DNA of 64,000 nucleotides from Larsenimonas salina (GCF_023736155.1 NZ_JAMLJJ010000001.1:682001-746000); one strand, 5' to 3'. Counted from the first letter of the stretch, positions 45,125-53,748 are shown. Translations and numbers: made by a program. Notes: generated by a model from the sequence alone, not told the origin.

Positions 45125-45730
45125 TCACCGTGCGGCCAGCACACGCTCGACCGTTTCAACGATGGCCTGGGTTTGAGGATCGATCTCTATATTGACCGAA
45201 TCGCCAATGCCCTTGTCGGCAAGGGTCGTGCGCGCCATGGTCTCAGGGATCAAGTTGACACAGAAACGTCCGTGATCGACTGCCCCAACCGTCAAACTGA
45301 TGCCATCGATACCAATGTAGCCCTTGTCCAGAACAAACCGCGTGAAATCCATTGGTAAATCGAACCAGATTCGAAGGTTATTGGGCGCCGTATCCAACTC
45401 GACAATGGACGCCATGCAGGCGATGTGACCAGACATTAGATGTCCGCCGATATCGTCACCGACGCGTGCGGCGCGCTCGACATTGACCACATCGCCGGCT
45501 TCACGTTGCCCAAGTGTTGTCAGGCGAAGCGTTGCGCGCATCATATCGAAGGTGACACGCGTACCTTCAATAGAGGTTACGCTCAAGCAGCAGCCATCGA
45601 GGGCGACCGAGGCGCCAAGCGCCAGGCCATCGATCATGGGCTCAGGAAGCTCGACTTCAATCTGGGACAGCGCTTGCTGCCGTAGATGGGCAATGACCGG
45701 CGCTTTGGCCTGGACGATTCCGGTAAACAC
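45125..45730 (-). CDS. ribE: Riboflavin synthase alpha chain
   Basis: A 201-residue protein with two lumazine-binding repeats that dismutates 6,7-dimethyl-8-ribityllumazine to riboflavin. The N-terminal FTGIVQAKAPV and the first repeat LALGASVALDGCCLSVTSI are mirrored by the second repeat YIGIDGISLTVGAVDHGRFCVNLIPET (two stretches). The start is GTG at 45730 with GGAGG 4 bp upstream. An upstream frame to 45763 lacks support. The gene is solitary, and no FMN riboswitch is visible. Confidence 0.93.
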   Translation of the reverse strand: MFTGIVQAKAPVIAHLRQQALSQIEVELPEPMIDGLALGASVALDGCCLSVTSIEGTRVTFDMMRATLRLTTLGQREAGDVVNVERAARVGDDIGGHLMSGHIACMASIVELDTAPNNLRIWFDLPMDFTRFVLDKGYIGIDGISLTVGAVDHGRFCVNLIPETMARTTLADKGIGDSVNIEIDPQTQAIVETVERVLAAR

Positions 45731-45833
45731 GCGACCTCCGATAAGGCGGAAGCACATCGTCACCGAGTCCCCCCGGCCCTGAATGCCCGCCTTTCAACAG
45801 TAAATGAAATTGGTGGGGCCATTTTGCCACGCG

Positions 45834-45862
45834 TTGACACGATGAGGCGAGCTATCTAAGAT
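45834..45862 (+). promoter_or_regulatory. Sigma-70 promoter of the metNIQ leader
   Basis: A perfect -35 box TTGACA (45834-45839), a 17-bp spacer and TAAGAT (45857-45862) predict transcription starting near 45869, a few bases before the SAM-II-like aptamer. Confidence 0.75.
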
Positions 45863-45876
45863 TGCGCTCCGTTTTT

Positions 45877-45930
45877 TCGCGCCGATTTGAACCCAGCTTG
45901 CGGGGCGCTTATAAATGCCGCTAAACGGGT
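45877..45930 (+). promoter_or_regulatory. SAM-II-like (SAM-alpha/SAM-V fold) riboswitch upstream of metNIQ
   Basis: The RNA fits the SAM-II H-type pseudoknot. P1 pairs GCGCC (45879-45883) with GGCGC (45904-45908). The pseudoknot pairs AGC (45895-45897) with GCT (45920-45922) and ACCC (45891-45894) with GGGT (45927-45930). Conserved elements GATTTGA, CTTGC, ATAAATGC and GCTAAA are all present at the expected places. The downstream genes are for methionine uptake, the expected target. SAM-V shares this core and cannot be excluded. SAM-bound RNA would hold GGGT and favour the terminator just downstream. Confidence 0.88.
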
Positions 45931-45943
45931 GTGTCCAGCGTTG

Positions 45944-45969
45944 AGCCACCCTTCGGGGTGGCTTTTTTT
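45944..45969 (+). terminator. Intrinsic terminator forming the riboswitch expression platform
   Basis: AGCCACCC, loop TTCG, GGGTGGCT followed by six more Ts is an ideal terminator between aptamer and metN. CACCC (45947-45951) in its left arm can alternatively pair with GGGTG (45927-45931) of the aptamer tail, giving an antiterminator when SAM is absent. Confidence 0.93.
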
Positions 45970-46021
45970 ATGTCTGTAGTACACTTGCATCTCTCACATT
46001 GCCGACACCTTACCAGGTACC

Positions 46022-47056
46022 ATGATTCAACTTGAGCAACTCAGTAAATTCTACGGCTCGGATCACGATGCGATCTGCGCACTAAACAACGTTGACCTGA
46101 CGGTCCCCAAGGGCAGCATCACAGGCGTTATCGGTGTCTCGGGGGCGGGAAAAAGCACGCTCATTCGCTGCGTCAACATGCTCGAGCGCCCGAGCAGCGG
46201 GCGGGTACTGGTCGATGGCCAGGACCTGACTCAGCTCGATGCGCCAGCGCTTCGCAAAGCGCGCCACGACATCGGCATGATTTTTCAGCATTTTAACCTG
46301 CTCGATTCTCGCACGGTCTATCAGAATATCGCGTTTCCCCTGGAACTAATGGGCTTTGACAAGAACGCGATGAAAGAGCGTATTACGCCTCTTCTGGAAT
46401 TGACGGGCCTCAGCGACAAAAAAGACCGCTACCCTTCTGCACTTTCAGGCGGCCAGAAACAGCGCGTCGCTATTGCGCGAGCCTTGGCCAGCCGACCGAA
46501 AGTTCTTCTGTGCGATGAGGCAACCTCCGCCCTCGACCCTCAGACCACCGCATCGATCTTGGAGCTTTTGCGTGAGATCAATCAGGAGCTTGGGTTAACC
46601 ATCCTGTTGATCACGCATGAAATGGAAGTGGTCAAATCGATCTGTGACAGTGTGGCACTGATCAGCGGCGGAGAACTGGTCGAGACATCAAAAGTCGGGC
46701 CATTTTTTACCGCCCCAAGCACAAAGCTGGGGCGAGAGTTTCTGGAGGAATTCCTTCGCATCGACCCTCCAAAATCGCTGCTTGACCGGCTCTCCAGCGA
46801 TGGACGCGATAAACCCTATCCGGTGATCCGTATCATTTTCAATGATGACAACGTCGCCTCACCGCTGATCTCTCAGCTGGCCCGCTCGTTCGAACTAGAC
46901 ATCAGCATTCTTCAGGCCAAGATCGAAGACATTCAGGGATACACCCTTGGCCTGATGATCGCCGAATTCCGTGGCGATTCCGCCCATGTAGAGAAGGCAC
47001 TTGCCAAACTGTCTGATATGCAACTGTCCACGGAGGTTTTAGGGTATGTCGACTGA
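46022..47056 (+). CDS. metN: Methionine ABC transporter ATPase MetN
   Basis: A 344-residue ATP-binding subunit for methionine import. Walker A GVSGAGKSTLIRC, the signature LSGGQKQRVAIARALA and Walker B VLLCDEATSALDP lie in the first 180 residues. The C-terminal NIL domain (about 265-340, KPYPVIRIIFNDDN onward) is the allosteric methionine-sensing domain of MetN, which gives transinhibition. First gene after the SAM-responsive leader, overlapping metI by 11 bp. Confidence 0.96.
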   Translation: MIQLEQLSKFYGSDHDAICALNNVDLTVPKGSITGVIGVSGAGKSTLIRCVNMLERPSSGRVLVDGQDLTQLDAPALRKARHDIGMIFQHFNLLDSRTVYQNIAFPLELMGFDKNAMKERITPLLELTGLSDKKDRYPSALSGGQKQRVAIARALASRPKVLLCDEATSALDPQTTASILELLREINQELGLTILLITHEMEVVKSICDSVALISGGELVETSKVGPFFTAPSTKLGREFLEEFLRIDPPKSLLDRLSSDGRDKPYPVIRIIFNDDNVASPLISQLARSFELDISILQAKIEDIQGYTLGLMIAEFRGDSAHVEKALAKLSDMQLSTEVLGYVD

Positions 47057-47699
47057 CATGATGGCCCTTATCGGCCACGCCACATTGCAAACCATTTACA
47101 TGGTCTTGATCAGTGGCGTTATTTCAGGCGTGTTGGGCCTGGCACTGGGTCTGGCGCTTTACGTAACACGGCCAGGCCAGATTCTTGCGTGTCGTCCGGC
47201 GTTTCTGGTCACAAGTGCGGTCGTGAACGTCGGACGCTCGATCCCCTTTATCATCCTGATGGTGGCCATCGTTCCTTTCACTCGTCTTGTGGTAGGCACC
47301 TCTATCGGTACCAATGCAGCCATGGTGCCACTAACGATTGCAGCCATTCCCTTTGTGGCCCGGCTGATCGAAGGAGCATTGAACGAGATTTCGCCCGGAC
47401 TGATCGAGGCGGCTCAAGCCATGGGGGCGACACCGAAGCAGATCGTTACCAAAGTACTGATCCCGGAAGCGCGAGGCGGCATCATTACGAGCATTACCAT
47501 CACGATTGTTACACTCATAAGCTACTCGGCCATGGCCGGTGCCGTTGGCGGTGGCGGTCTGGGTGACGTCGGCATTCGCTACGGGTATAACAGGTTCGAG
47601 CCGTTGATCATGCTGGTGACGGTCGCCATTTTGGTGATCATGGTTCAAGGCGTGCAGATGCTTGGCGACTCGATGGTCAAACGCGCCAACCACAAATAA
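47046..47699 (+). CDS. metI: Methionine ABC transporter permease MetI
   Basis: A five- or six-helix permease of 217 residues. The N-terminal TLQTIYMVLISGVISGVLGL and the EAA-type coupling loop EGALNEISPGLIEAAQAMGATPKQIVTKVLIPEA (two parts, about 112-145) are the hallmarks. GAVGGGGLGDVGIRYGYNRF closes the family pattern. It follows metN and precedes the binding lipoprotein. Confidence 0.96.
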   Translation: MSTDMMALIGHATLQTIYMVLISGVISGVLGLALGLALYVTRPGQILACRPAFLVTSAVVNVGRSIPFIILMVAIVPFTRLVVGTSIGTNAAMVPLTIAAIPFVARLIEGALNEISPGLIEAAQAMGATPKQIVTKVLIPEARGGIITSITITIVTLISYSAMAGAVGGGGLGDVGIRYGYNRFEPLIMLVTVAILVIMVQGVQMLGDSMVKRANHK

Positions 47700-47732
47700 G
47701 ACACCACATTACTCAAAGCAGGGAGCTTCCCA

Positions 47733-48545
47733 ATGCAACTACCTCTTCGTTCACTGGCTATGGCCGCCCTTACCCTTGGTTCAGTCGCACTGGCCGGCTG
47801 TGGCAGCTCGGAAACGGATGACGCCACGGTCAAGGTCGGCACGATGTCAGGCCCTGAAACCACGGTTATGGAAACGGCCAAGAAAATCGCCAAGGAGAAG
47901 TACGGGCTGGACGTTCAGATCGTCGAATTCACTGACTACAACTCTCCGAATGCGGCGCTTGCTGACGGCAGTCTCGACGCCAACGCCTATCAGCACAAAC
48001 CCTACCTTGAAAGCATGGTTAACGACCGCGGCTACAAGTTTGCGGTAGCTGGCGCCACGTTTGTCTATCCGATCGGTGCCTATTCCGAGCGCTACGACAG
48101 CCTCGAGGATCTTCCAGACGGCGCCACGATCGCCATTCCCAACGACCCCTCCAATGAGGGCCGCTCGCTGATCCTGATGGACAAGAATGGGTTGATCACG
48201 CTCAAGGACAATACTGATTTGAATGCCACGCCGATGGACATTTCAAAGAACCCGCACAACTTCAAGTTCAATGAAATCGATGCAGCGCAACTGCCACGCA
48301 CGCTTCAGGATGTTGACCTTGCCTTTATCAATAACACATACGCCCAACCCGCCGGCTTAAGCCTCCAGGACGATGCGCTTATCACGGAAGGTCCGGATTC
48401 GCCCTACGTGAACCTGATCGTAGTGCGCGCCGGTGACCAGGATAAGGAAAAGATCAAGCATCTGGTCGAGGCCTATCAGACAGATGAAGTCGCTGAGAAA
48501 GCGGAAGAGCTGTTTAAGGGCGCCGCCGTTCCCGGCTGGAAATAA
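47733..48545 (+). CDS. metQ: Methionine-binding lipoprotein MetQ
   Basis: A 270-residue substrate-binding lipoprotein. The signal peptide ends in the lipobox ALAGC with Cys23. The NlpA/MetQ family features VKVGTMSGPETTVMETAKKIA, VEFTDYNSPNAALADGSLDANAYQH (in two parts) and IPNDPSNEGRSLILMDKNGLI are present. It sits 33 bp after metI with CAGGGAG upstream. An inverted repeat (48554-48580) separates it from msrC. Confidence 0.95.
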   Translation: MQLPLRSLAMAALTLGSVALAGCGSSETDDATVKVGTMSGPETTVMETAKKIAKEKYGLDVQIVEFTDYNSPNAALADGSLDANAYQHKPYLESMVNDRGYKFAVAGATFVYPIGAYSERYDSLEDLPDGATIAIPNDPSNEGRSLILMDKNGLITLKDNTDLNATPMDISKNPHNFKFNEIDAAQLPRTLQDVDLAFINNTYAQPAGLSLQDDALITEGPDSPYVNLIVVRAGDQDKEKIKHLVEAYQTDEVAEKAEELFKGAAVPGWK

Positions 48546-48553
48546 TAAAGGAA

Positions 48554-48580
48554 GCTCGCCGGGCACCATGCGCGGCGAGC
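48554..48580 (+). repeat. Inverted repeat between metQ and msrC
   Basis: GCTCGCCG (48554-48561) and CGGCGAGC (48573-48580) form a hairpin with an 11-base loop and no T-run. It may stabilise the metNIQ message or weakly attenuate msrC. It is not a convincing terminator. Confidence 0.45.
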
Positions 48581-48599
48581 CTCGACGCCATCTCTCGTT

Positions 48600-49067
48600 G
48601 TGAGTCTTGATTCGATGACATATACGCTTTTAGAACGCCAGCTGGATGCGCTTTTGGACACCCGAGACTGGGTTACCAATACCGCTCAAATGAGCGCCTT
48701 CCTGTTCAATACACTTTCAGACGTCAATTGGGTCGGCTTTTATCTACATCACACGTCATCGGTTCTGAGTCTTGGCCCCTTTCAAGGCAAGCCCGCCTGC
48801 AATCCGATTCCCTTTTCAAAAGGCGTTTGCGGCAAGGCCGCCACCACGCGCCAGACTCAACGCGTTGATGATGTTCACAGCTTCCCCGGCCACATTGCCT
48901 GCGATGAAGCATCGCGCGCCGAATTGGTCGTTCCACTGGTGGTAGGCGATACGCTCTGGGGAGTGCTGGATATCGATAGTCCGCGCCCGAATCGATTTAG
49001 CGAAGATGATGCCCGGTTAATAGAACGTTTGTGCGCTCTATTCATGGAGCGCACTGATCTCGTATAA
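48600..49067 (+). CDS. msrC: Free methionine-(R)-sulfoxide reductase (GAF domain)
   Basis: A 155-residue fRMsr that reduces free L-methionine-R-sulfoxide. TNTAQMSAFLFNTLSDVNWVGFY (in two parts), LGPFQGKPACNPIPFSKGVCG and GHIACDEASRAELVVPLV match E. coli YebR/MsrC, with the three redox cysteines retained. The start is either GTG at 48600 or ATG at 48615. Its location after metNIQ suggests that imported oxidised methionine is repaired. It is probably read from the same SAM-controlled promoter. Confidence 0.9.
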   Translation: MSLDSMTYTLLERQLDALLDTRDWVTNTAQMSAFLFNTLSDVNWVGFYLHHTSSVLSLGPFQGKPACNPIPFSKGVCGKAATTRQTQRVDDVHSFPGHIACDEASRAELVVPLVVGDTLWGVLDIDSPRPNRFSEDDARLIERLCALFMERTDLV

Positions 49068-49096
49068 AAAACGGGCGCCATCGGCGCCCGTTTTTG
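49066..49096. terminator. Bidirectional terminator after msrC
   Basis: AAAACGGGCGCC, loop ATC, GGCGCCCGTTTTT is a strong symmetric hairpin with A- and T-runs. It serves msrC on the plus strand and may also terminate the convergent tailspike-like gene. Confidence 0.9.
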
Positions 49097-49126
49097 TATC
49101 CCGCATTTAGAAACGTCGAATAGGGC

Positions 49127-50875
49127 TTACCCTTCCAACTTGTTACCTTCAACGTGCGCAAGCATCAAGCAGAACCGATCGGGCGTTTTGGCCTCTCCCG
49201 TCTCACGATCAATGAAGAAAACATCAAAACCCTTGGCACGACGGTAGGCGCGCCACGAGCCACCATAGACATTGATGTGACCGATGCCGTCACAAATGAC
49301 ACCGCGTGTATGCACCGTGCAATGAATCAAGTAATTACGCAGCTGAGGCGCCCCGTCTTCCAATAGAAAACGCACTCGACCAGGTTGACTGTCATCGATT
49401 TCCGTAAAGCATCCCGTCCCTGTTGACGGGCCGCCATCCCAAAGTACCTGCTGCGGAATCGCGACGGTGGTTTTTCGAACCTTGCTGTCACACTGGAAGT
49501 CAGCCTCGCCCACTAAACCTCCAATGCTCCAAGACGGGAAGCTGTAACTTTCCTTGAGGTCATTCCCGTCATCATCCTTGCCCTGAAGAAAGTGGAGCTT
49601 GCCTTTCCAACTGCCATCGTTACCGCGCGAGGTGAACACCAGGCTGCCATTTTTCATGTCGCGATTACGATAGCCGGTGTTATTGCCGGCCATGATGTAA
49701 AAGTCACCGACGTTCGAATAGACCTTGTCGTAGCCGGTTTCAAACGTTAGATCGCCCTTGCCCGTCCATTGGTCGCATTCGGACTTGATTGATTCGTGAT
49801 CGATTCGAAGCGCCTGACCGGTGGGCGTTCGAATAACCACGTTGCCCTCACCCGTCATGACACCGCCAACGCGATTATCGTGCGTGTCACTATTGAACAC
49901 ATTGATCCAGCCAAATACTGCGTAGTTGGCACTGGCCGTATTGCAGAAAAGCTGCTGATAAAGTTCGGTGGTCACACAGCGCGCCTCTTCAGCGCCGTTG
50001 CGATTTTCCCACCAATTGCCTTGAAAATGGGAGTGATAGATCACCTTGCCATGAATGGCTCGACCCGTAACGCGCTCGAAAATGTTATCGACAAAGCTTG
50101 CGCCATAGAGCTCGCCGTCAACCAGAATGCAGTCATGAACGTAATGGAAATGGTTTCGGATAAACCGGCTGGTCGTACACAGCGGAGCATCCTGAAAATG
50201 GATCGCCGTTTCGATCGAGGTGAAGGTATTGTCCAGTAGCGACAGATCCACCCCGCCCGGTGTTTCAATCGCGTTTTTGAAATTGTGGAACGAGCAGTTC
50301 TGGACCAGGTTGACGTAAGACGTCATTTCAAGTGCGGTGTGTGTTTGATTGCGATCATGAAAGGCAATCCCAATTACATTCTTGCCGACCTTGGTAAACA
50401 TCGCGCCGTCAAGGTCAGAACCCGTAATCAAGCTTGAGTAGGCCGCTTTTTGGCCAAAGTGGTCCTTACTGCCACCGATCAGACTGACGCGCCCCAGCTC
50501 GATCGTTTCATTGATGACAAATTTACCCTCGTGTGGGATGACCACCGTTCTCGTCTTGCCATCGGCGATTGCGGCCTTGATCGCAGTAGAGCTGTCATTT
50601 TTACCAGAGGGATCAGCGCCCCACAGCAGGATATTGCCTCGCTCCTCGCCTTCTATGACACGCTTCCAGCGGCGTCCACCCTTCGTGACGATAATCATGC
50701 CGTTGTCATCAGCGCTTTTAGTATCGCCCGAGGCAACGAACCGACCACCTCCACAGTAGGGGTAGGTGTGATAAAGAACCTGGACGACTTGCTTTTCCGC
50801 TTCAGGCTCATAGGCCCGCAGCTTTTCGACGTTTTCAACAGTGATCACGGCATTGGCGGTTGTTAGTTCAGTCAT
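49127..50875 (-). CDS. Phage tailspike-like right-handed beta-helix protein (pectate-lyase superfamily)
   Basis: A 582-residue protein of tailspike architecture. Residues 1-75 resemble the particle-binding neck of phage tailspikes (VENVEKLRAYEPEAEKQVVQ, YPYCGGGRFVASGDTKSADD, RRWKRVIEG). Residues 82-100 carry the entry motif of the beta-helix (LLWGADPSGKNDSSTAIKAA), followed by long parallel beta-helix repeats rich in N, G and H to about 400 and a beta-rich C-terminus. There is no signal peptide. Proteins of this type usually degrade capsule, O-antigen or exopolysaccharide. Catalytic residues cannot be named. It is an orphan with no other phage gene around, next to two tRNA-Val genes. TAAGGAG precedes the ATG. 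Base composition is lower in GC than its neighbours. Confidence 0.75.
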   Translation of the reverse strand: MTELTTANAVITVENVEKLRAYEPEAEKQVVQVLYHTYPYCGGGRFVASGDTKSADDNGMIIVTKGGRRWKRVIEGEERGNILLWGADPSGKNDSSTAIKAAIADGKTRTVVIPHEGKFVINETIELGRVSLIGGSKDHFGQKAAYSSLITGSDLDGAMFTKVGKNVIGIAFHDRNQTHTALEMTSYVNLVQNCSFHNFKNAIETPGGVDLSLLDNTFTSIETAIHFQDAPLCTTSRFIRNHFHYVHDCILVDGELYGASFVDNIFERVTGRAIHGKVIYHSHFQGNWWENRNGAEEARCVTTELYQQLFCNTASANYAVFGWINVFNSDTHDNRVGGVMTGEGNVVIRTPTGQALRIDHESIKSECDQWTGKGDLTFETGYDKVYSNVGDFYIMAGNNTGYRNRDMKNGSLVFTSRGNDGSWKGKLHFLQGKDDDGNDLKESYSFPSWSIGGLVGEADFQCDSKVRKTTVAIPQQVLWDGGPSTGTGCFTEIDDSQPGRVRFLLEDGAPQLRNYLIHCTVHTRGVICDGIGHINVYGGSWRAYRRAKGFDVFFIDRETGEAKTPDRFCLMLAHVEGNKLEG

Positions 50876-51013
50876 TAGGCTTCTCCTTAGGTCCCTGTGT
50901 AGCGCAGTCCGAAGCGTGCACCGCTTCTCGACTCCACAGCCCTATTTGTAAGAGACGCCTAAAAAAGAATCTAACGATACTCCGAGTAAGCGCAAAGCTT
51001 ACACATGACCAAC

Positions 51014-51049
51014 ACAAAAAAAGCCCAACTTTCAAAAAGTTGGGCTTTC
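51014..51049 (-). terminator. Intrinsic terminator after the tRNA-Val pair
   Basis: On the minus strand AAAGCCCAACTTT, loop TTG, AAAGTTGGGCTTT followed by more Ts lies 8 bp after the CCA end of the second-transcribed tRNA gene. Confidence 0.93.
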
Positions 51050-51056
51050 GGGATCT

Positions 51057-51132
51057 GGTAGGACCGAGCGGATTTGAACCGCTGACCTCCACGATGTCAA
51101 CGTGGCGCTCTAACCAACTGAGCTACGGTCCT
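51057..51132 (-). tRNA. tRNA-Val (anticodon GAC), copy 2 in transcription order
   Basis: A 76-base cloverleaf with acceptor AGGACCG/CGGTCCT, D arm GCTCAGTTGGTTAGAGC, anticodon arm CCACG-TTGACAT-CGTGG (anticodon GAC), T arm AGCGG-TTCAAAT-CCGCT and an encoded CCA. It is identical to the copy at 51163-51238 and is followed by a terminator. Confidence 0.97.
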
Positions 51133-51162
51133 GTACTAGCGATGTCGTTGATGGGCATTCAT

Positions 51163-51238
51163 TGGTAGGACCGAGCGGATTTGAACCGCTGACCTCCACG
51201 ATGTCAACGTGGCGCTCTAACCAACTGAGCTACGGTCC
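51163..51238 (-). tRNA. tRNA-Val (anticodon GAC), copy 1 in transcription order
   Basis: This copy is identical in all 76 bases to the downstream one, including encoded CCA. The 30-bp spacer differs from the tRNA, so this is a clean tandem duplication. Both are read from a promoter in 51239-51316 or further upstream. Confidence 0.97.
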
Positions 51239-51316
51239 TGCTAGGGGTCTTGCCTGATCAACGCTGCGCAATTTTACGGATTTGCCTTTTGAATGCAAGC
51301 ATTTAAATGACTTTTT

Positions 51317-52042
51317 TTAAGCCGCAGGGATCAGGCTAGTCCACATAAGTGCACCAACGGACGCACCAATGATCGGCCCCAGAATCGGAATCCATGCGTA
51401 GGACCAATCCGAGCCGCCCTTGCCGGCGATCGGCAGCAGTGCATGAGCCAATCTCGGCCCAAGGTCCCGCGCCGGATTGATCGCATAACCAGTGGGGCCT
51501 CCAAGCGACAACCCAATGGCCCAAACCAGCCCACCCACCAGAAACGGCAGTAACCCGCCGGCGATAGAACTTGAATGAACGATCGCCCCGATTCCAACGA
51601 TCAATGTGACCGTACCAATTACCTCACTCAGAACGTTACCAAATGGGTGCCGGATCGCCGGCGCCGTACAAAAGATGCCTAGTTTGCTTTCTTTCGATTC
51701 CGTCAATTTCCAGTGCGGCAGATACGCAAGCCAGACACAAATCGCCCCGACAAAACACCCAAGCATCTGGGCCGCGATCATCCCGAAAACCACATTCGCC
51801 TCGACGTACATGCCCATGACCCACTTGGCGATGGTCACCGCCGGATTGATATCGGCCCCAGGCGAGCCCATTGCGTTGGCAACGAACACACCCATCATGA
51901 CCGCAAGCCCCCATCCGGTGGCAATGACCATCCACCCGCTGTCCTTGCCTTTCGTTCGCTGCAGCAGCACGTTAGCCACCACCCCATCCCCGAACAAAAT
52001 CAGAGTCAGCGACCCAAAGAATTCCCCGATATACGCGTGCAT
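51317..52042 (-). CDS. glpF: Glycerol uptake facilitator (aquaglyceroporin GlpF)
   Basis: A 241-residue MIP-family channel with six helices and two half-helices. The two NPA boxes are INPAVT (near residue 65) and INPARD (near 190). The Asp after the second NPAR is typical of glycerol-conducting members. It lies 30 bp downstream of glpK, the reverse of the E. coli glpFK order. AAAGGAG stands before the ATG. It lets glycerol enter to be trapped by GlpK. Confidence 0.94.
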   Translation of the reverse strand: MHAYIGEFFGSLTLILFGDGVVANVLLQRTKGKDSGWMVIATGWGLAVMMGVFVANAMGSPGADINPAVTIAKWVMGMYVEANVVFGMIAAQMLGCFVGAICVWLAYLPHWKLTESKESKLGIFCTAPAIRHPFGNVLSEVIGTVTLIVGIGAIVHSSSIAGGLLPFLVGGLVWAIGLSLGGPTGYAINPARDLGPRLAHALLPIAGKGGSDWSYAWIPILGPIIGASVGALMWTSLIPAA

Positions 52043-52072
52043 GACACACTCCTTTTCGTCGTGTTTAAGGGC

Positions 52073-53566
52073 TTAATCCTGATTGTCGGATTTAACCCGG
52101 GACACGGCGTCGAGCCAGCCGGCATAGAGTGATTGACGTTTGTCATCGGAGAACTGCGGATAAAATGAGCGCTCTTTATGCCAAAGCGAGGTGATGTCTG
52201 AAAGCGACTCATACCAGCCAAGCTTCAGACCTGCCAGATAGGAGACCCCGAGCGCGGTGGTTTCAAGCACCGTCGGACGATCGACCTGAACATCGAGAAT
52301 GTCAGCCAAAAACTGCATGACCCAGTTGTTGCTGACCATGCCACCATCGACTCGCAGTGCCGCAGTGGACGCCGTCACATCACGATTCATGCACTCCTGA
52401 AGGTCACGCGTCTGATAGCAGACCGACTGCAATCCGGCCGCCACCAGTTCGGCAATGCCGGTATTTCGGGTCAGTCCGAAAATCGCGCCCCGCGCTTGCG
52501 GATCCCAGTGTGGCGCCCCCAGTCCGGTAAAGGCCGGCACTAGATACACGCCATGGCCATCGTTGGTCTCGCGCGCAAGGTGTTCTGTTTCCGAGGCGTT
52601 GGAGAAGAGCTTCAACCCATCGCGCAGCCACTGAACTGTCGCGCCCGCAATGAAAATACTGCCCTCCATCGCGTAGGTGACCTTACCATTCAGACGATAA
52701 CCAACAGTGGTCAACAGCTTGTTATTGGATACCTCTGCTCGCTCGCCGGTGTTCATGATCATGAAACAGCCGGTGCCGTAAGTGCTTTTGACCATGCCCG
52801 GCTCGAAGCAGGTTTGACCGATCAAGGCAGCCTGTTGATCGCCGGCAACGCCTGCAATCATCAGGCTCGCCCCCAGAAGCTGAGCATCGGTTCGCCCGAA
52901 CTCATCGCTTGAATCCATAACCTCCGGCAGCATGGACTCCGGAATACCAAACAGCTCAAGAAGATCACGGTCCCAGCACTGCTCATGAATGTTGAACAGG
53001 CAGGTGCGAGAGGCATTGGTCGCATCGGTTCGATGCTCACGCCCCCCCGTAAGCTTCCAGATCAGATAGCTGTCGACCGTTCCGAACAAGAGCTCGCCTC
53101 GCTCGGCACGCTCTCGAGCGCCATCTACGTTTTCAAGAATCCAGCGAAGCTTGGTGGCTGAAAAGTACGGATCGATCAAAAGCCCGGTCTTGCTTTGGAT
53201 CTTTTCGTCATGCCCCTGGGATTTCAGGGAGCGGCAATAATCACCCGTGCGACGATCCTGCCAGACGATGGCGTTGTAGACCGGCTCGCCGGTGTTCTTG
53301 TCCCAGACCAGGGTGGTTTCGCGCTGATTGGTAATGCCGATGCCTGCGATCGAATGCACGGTCTTGCCGCTATTGGTGATGGCCTGCTTGATGGTTCTAA
53401 GCGTTGACCCCCAAATATCATCCGGATGATGCTCAACCCAGCCGCCCTCAGGGAAATGCTGTGGAAATTCTTCCTGAGCCAATGAAACAATATTGCCGGT
53501 CTTGTCGAACAAGATGGCTCTGGAGCTGGTTGTACCCTGATCAATGGCGAGCATGAGAGAGGTCAT
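52073..53566 (-). CDS. glpK: Glycerol kinase
   Basis: A 497-residue FGGY kinase that phosphorylates glycerol. [41 protein letters not shown] (with the R-E substrate contacts), [27 protein letters not shown] and the C-terminal FGGY signature area [18 protein letters not shown] are all intact. The ATG at 53566 follows AAAGGACTTCGCC. It is controlled by a GlpR operator at 53603-53622. Confidence 0.97.
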   Translation of the reverse strand: MTSLMLAIDQGTTSSRAILFDKTGNIVSLAQEEFPQHFPEGGWVEHHPDDIWGSTLRTIKQAITNSGKTVHSIAGIGITNQRETTLVWDKNTGEPVYNAIVWQDRRTGDYCRSLKSQGHDEKIQSKTGLLIDPYFSATKLRWILENVDGARERAERGELLFGTVDSYLIWKLTGGREHRTDATNASRTCLFNIHEQCWDRDLLELFGIPESMLPEVMDSSDEFGRTDAQLLGASLMIAGVAGDQQAALIGQTCFEPGMVKSTYGTGCFMIMNTGERAEVSNNKLLTTVGYRLNGKVTYAMEGSIFIAGATVQWLRDGLKLFSNASETEHLARETNDGHGVYLVPAFTGLGAPHWDPQARGAIFGLTRNTGIAELVAAGLQSVCYQTRDLQECMNRDVTASTAALRVDGGMVSNNWVMQFLADILDVQVDRPTVLETTALGVSYLAGLKLGWYESLSDITSLWHKERSFYPQFSDDKRQSLYAGWLDAVSRVKSDNQD

Positions 53567-53602
53567 GGCGAAGTCCTTTGTGTCTCGGATGTCATGTTCA
53601 TT

Positions 53603-53622
53603 TATTTTCACTTTCGAACATT
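53603..53622. promoter_or_regulatory. GlpR operator between glpK and glpR
   Basis: TATTTTCACTTTCGAACATT matches the E. coli GlpR consensus WATKTTCGWWAWCGAWCATW at 17 of 20 positions. It lies 37 bp upstream of glpK and 127 bp upstream of glpR, suited to repress the divergent pair in the absence of glycerol 3-phosphate. Confidence 0.75.
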
Positions 53623-53748
53623 GGGTACAGTACTGGCATGTCGCACATACAAACAAACTAAAATTGCGTGAACGTCCTTAGACATTGGTAGAGCAGCATT
53701 CACCAACGGCGCGCAAACCGACCATTCTTGATGAAGGAACGTGGCTTG

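Noticed and set aside
45731-45833. An FMN riboswitch for riboflavin synthase
   Set aside because: No RFN-element conserved blocks are visible upstream of the GTG start on the minus strand.
49127-51238. An integrated prophage at the tRNA-Val genes
   Set aside because: Only the tailspike-like gene is phage-like. No integrase, structural or lysis gene and no second copy of a tRNA 3' end as attachment site was seen. The duplicated tRNA is complete in both copies.
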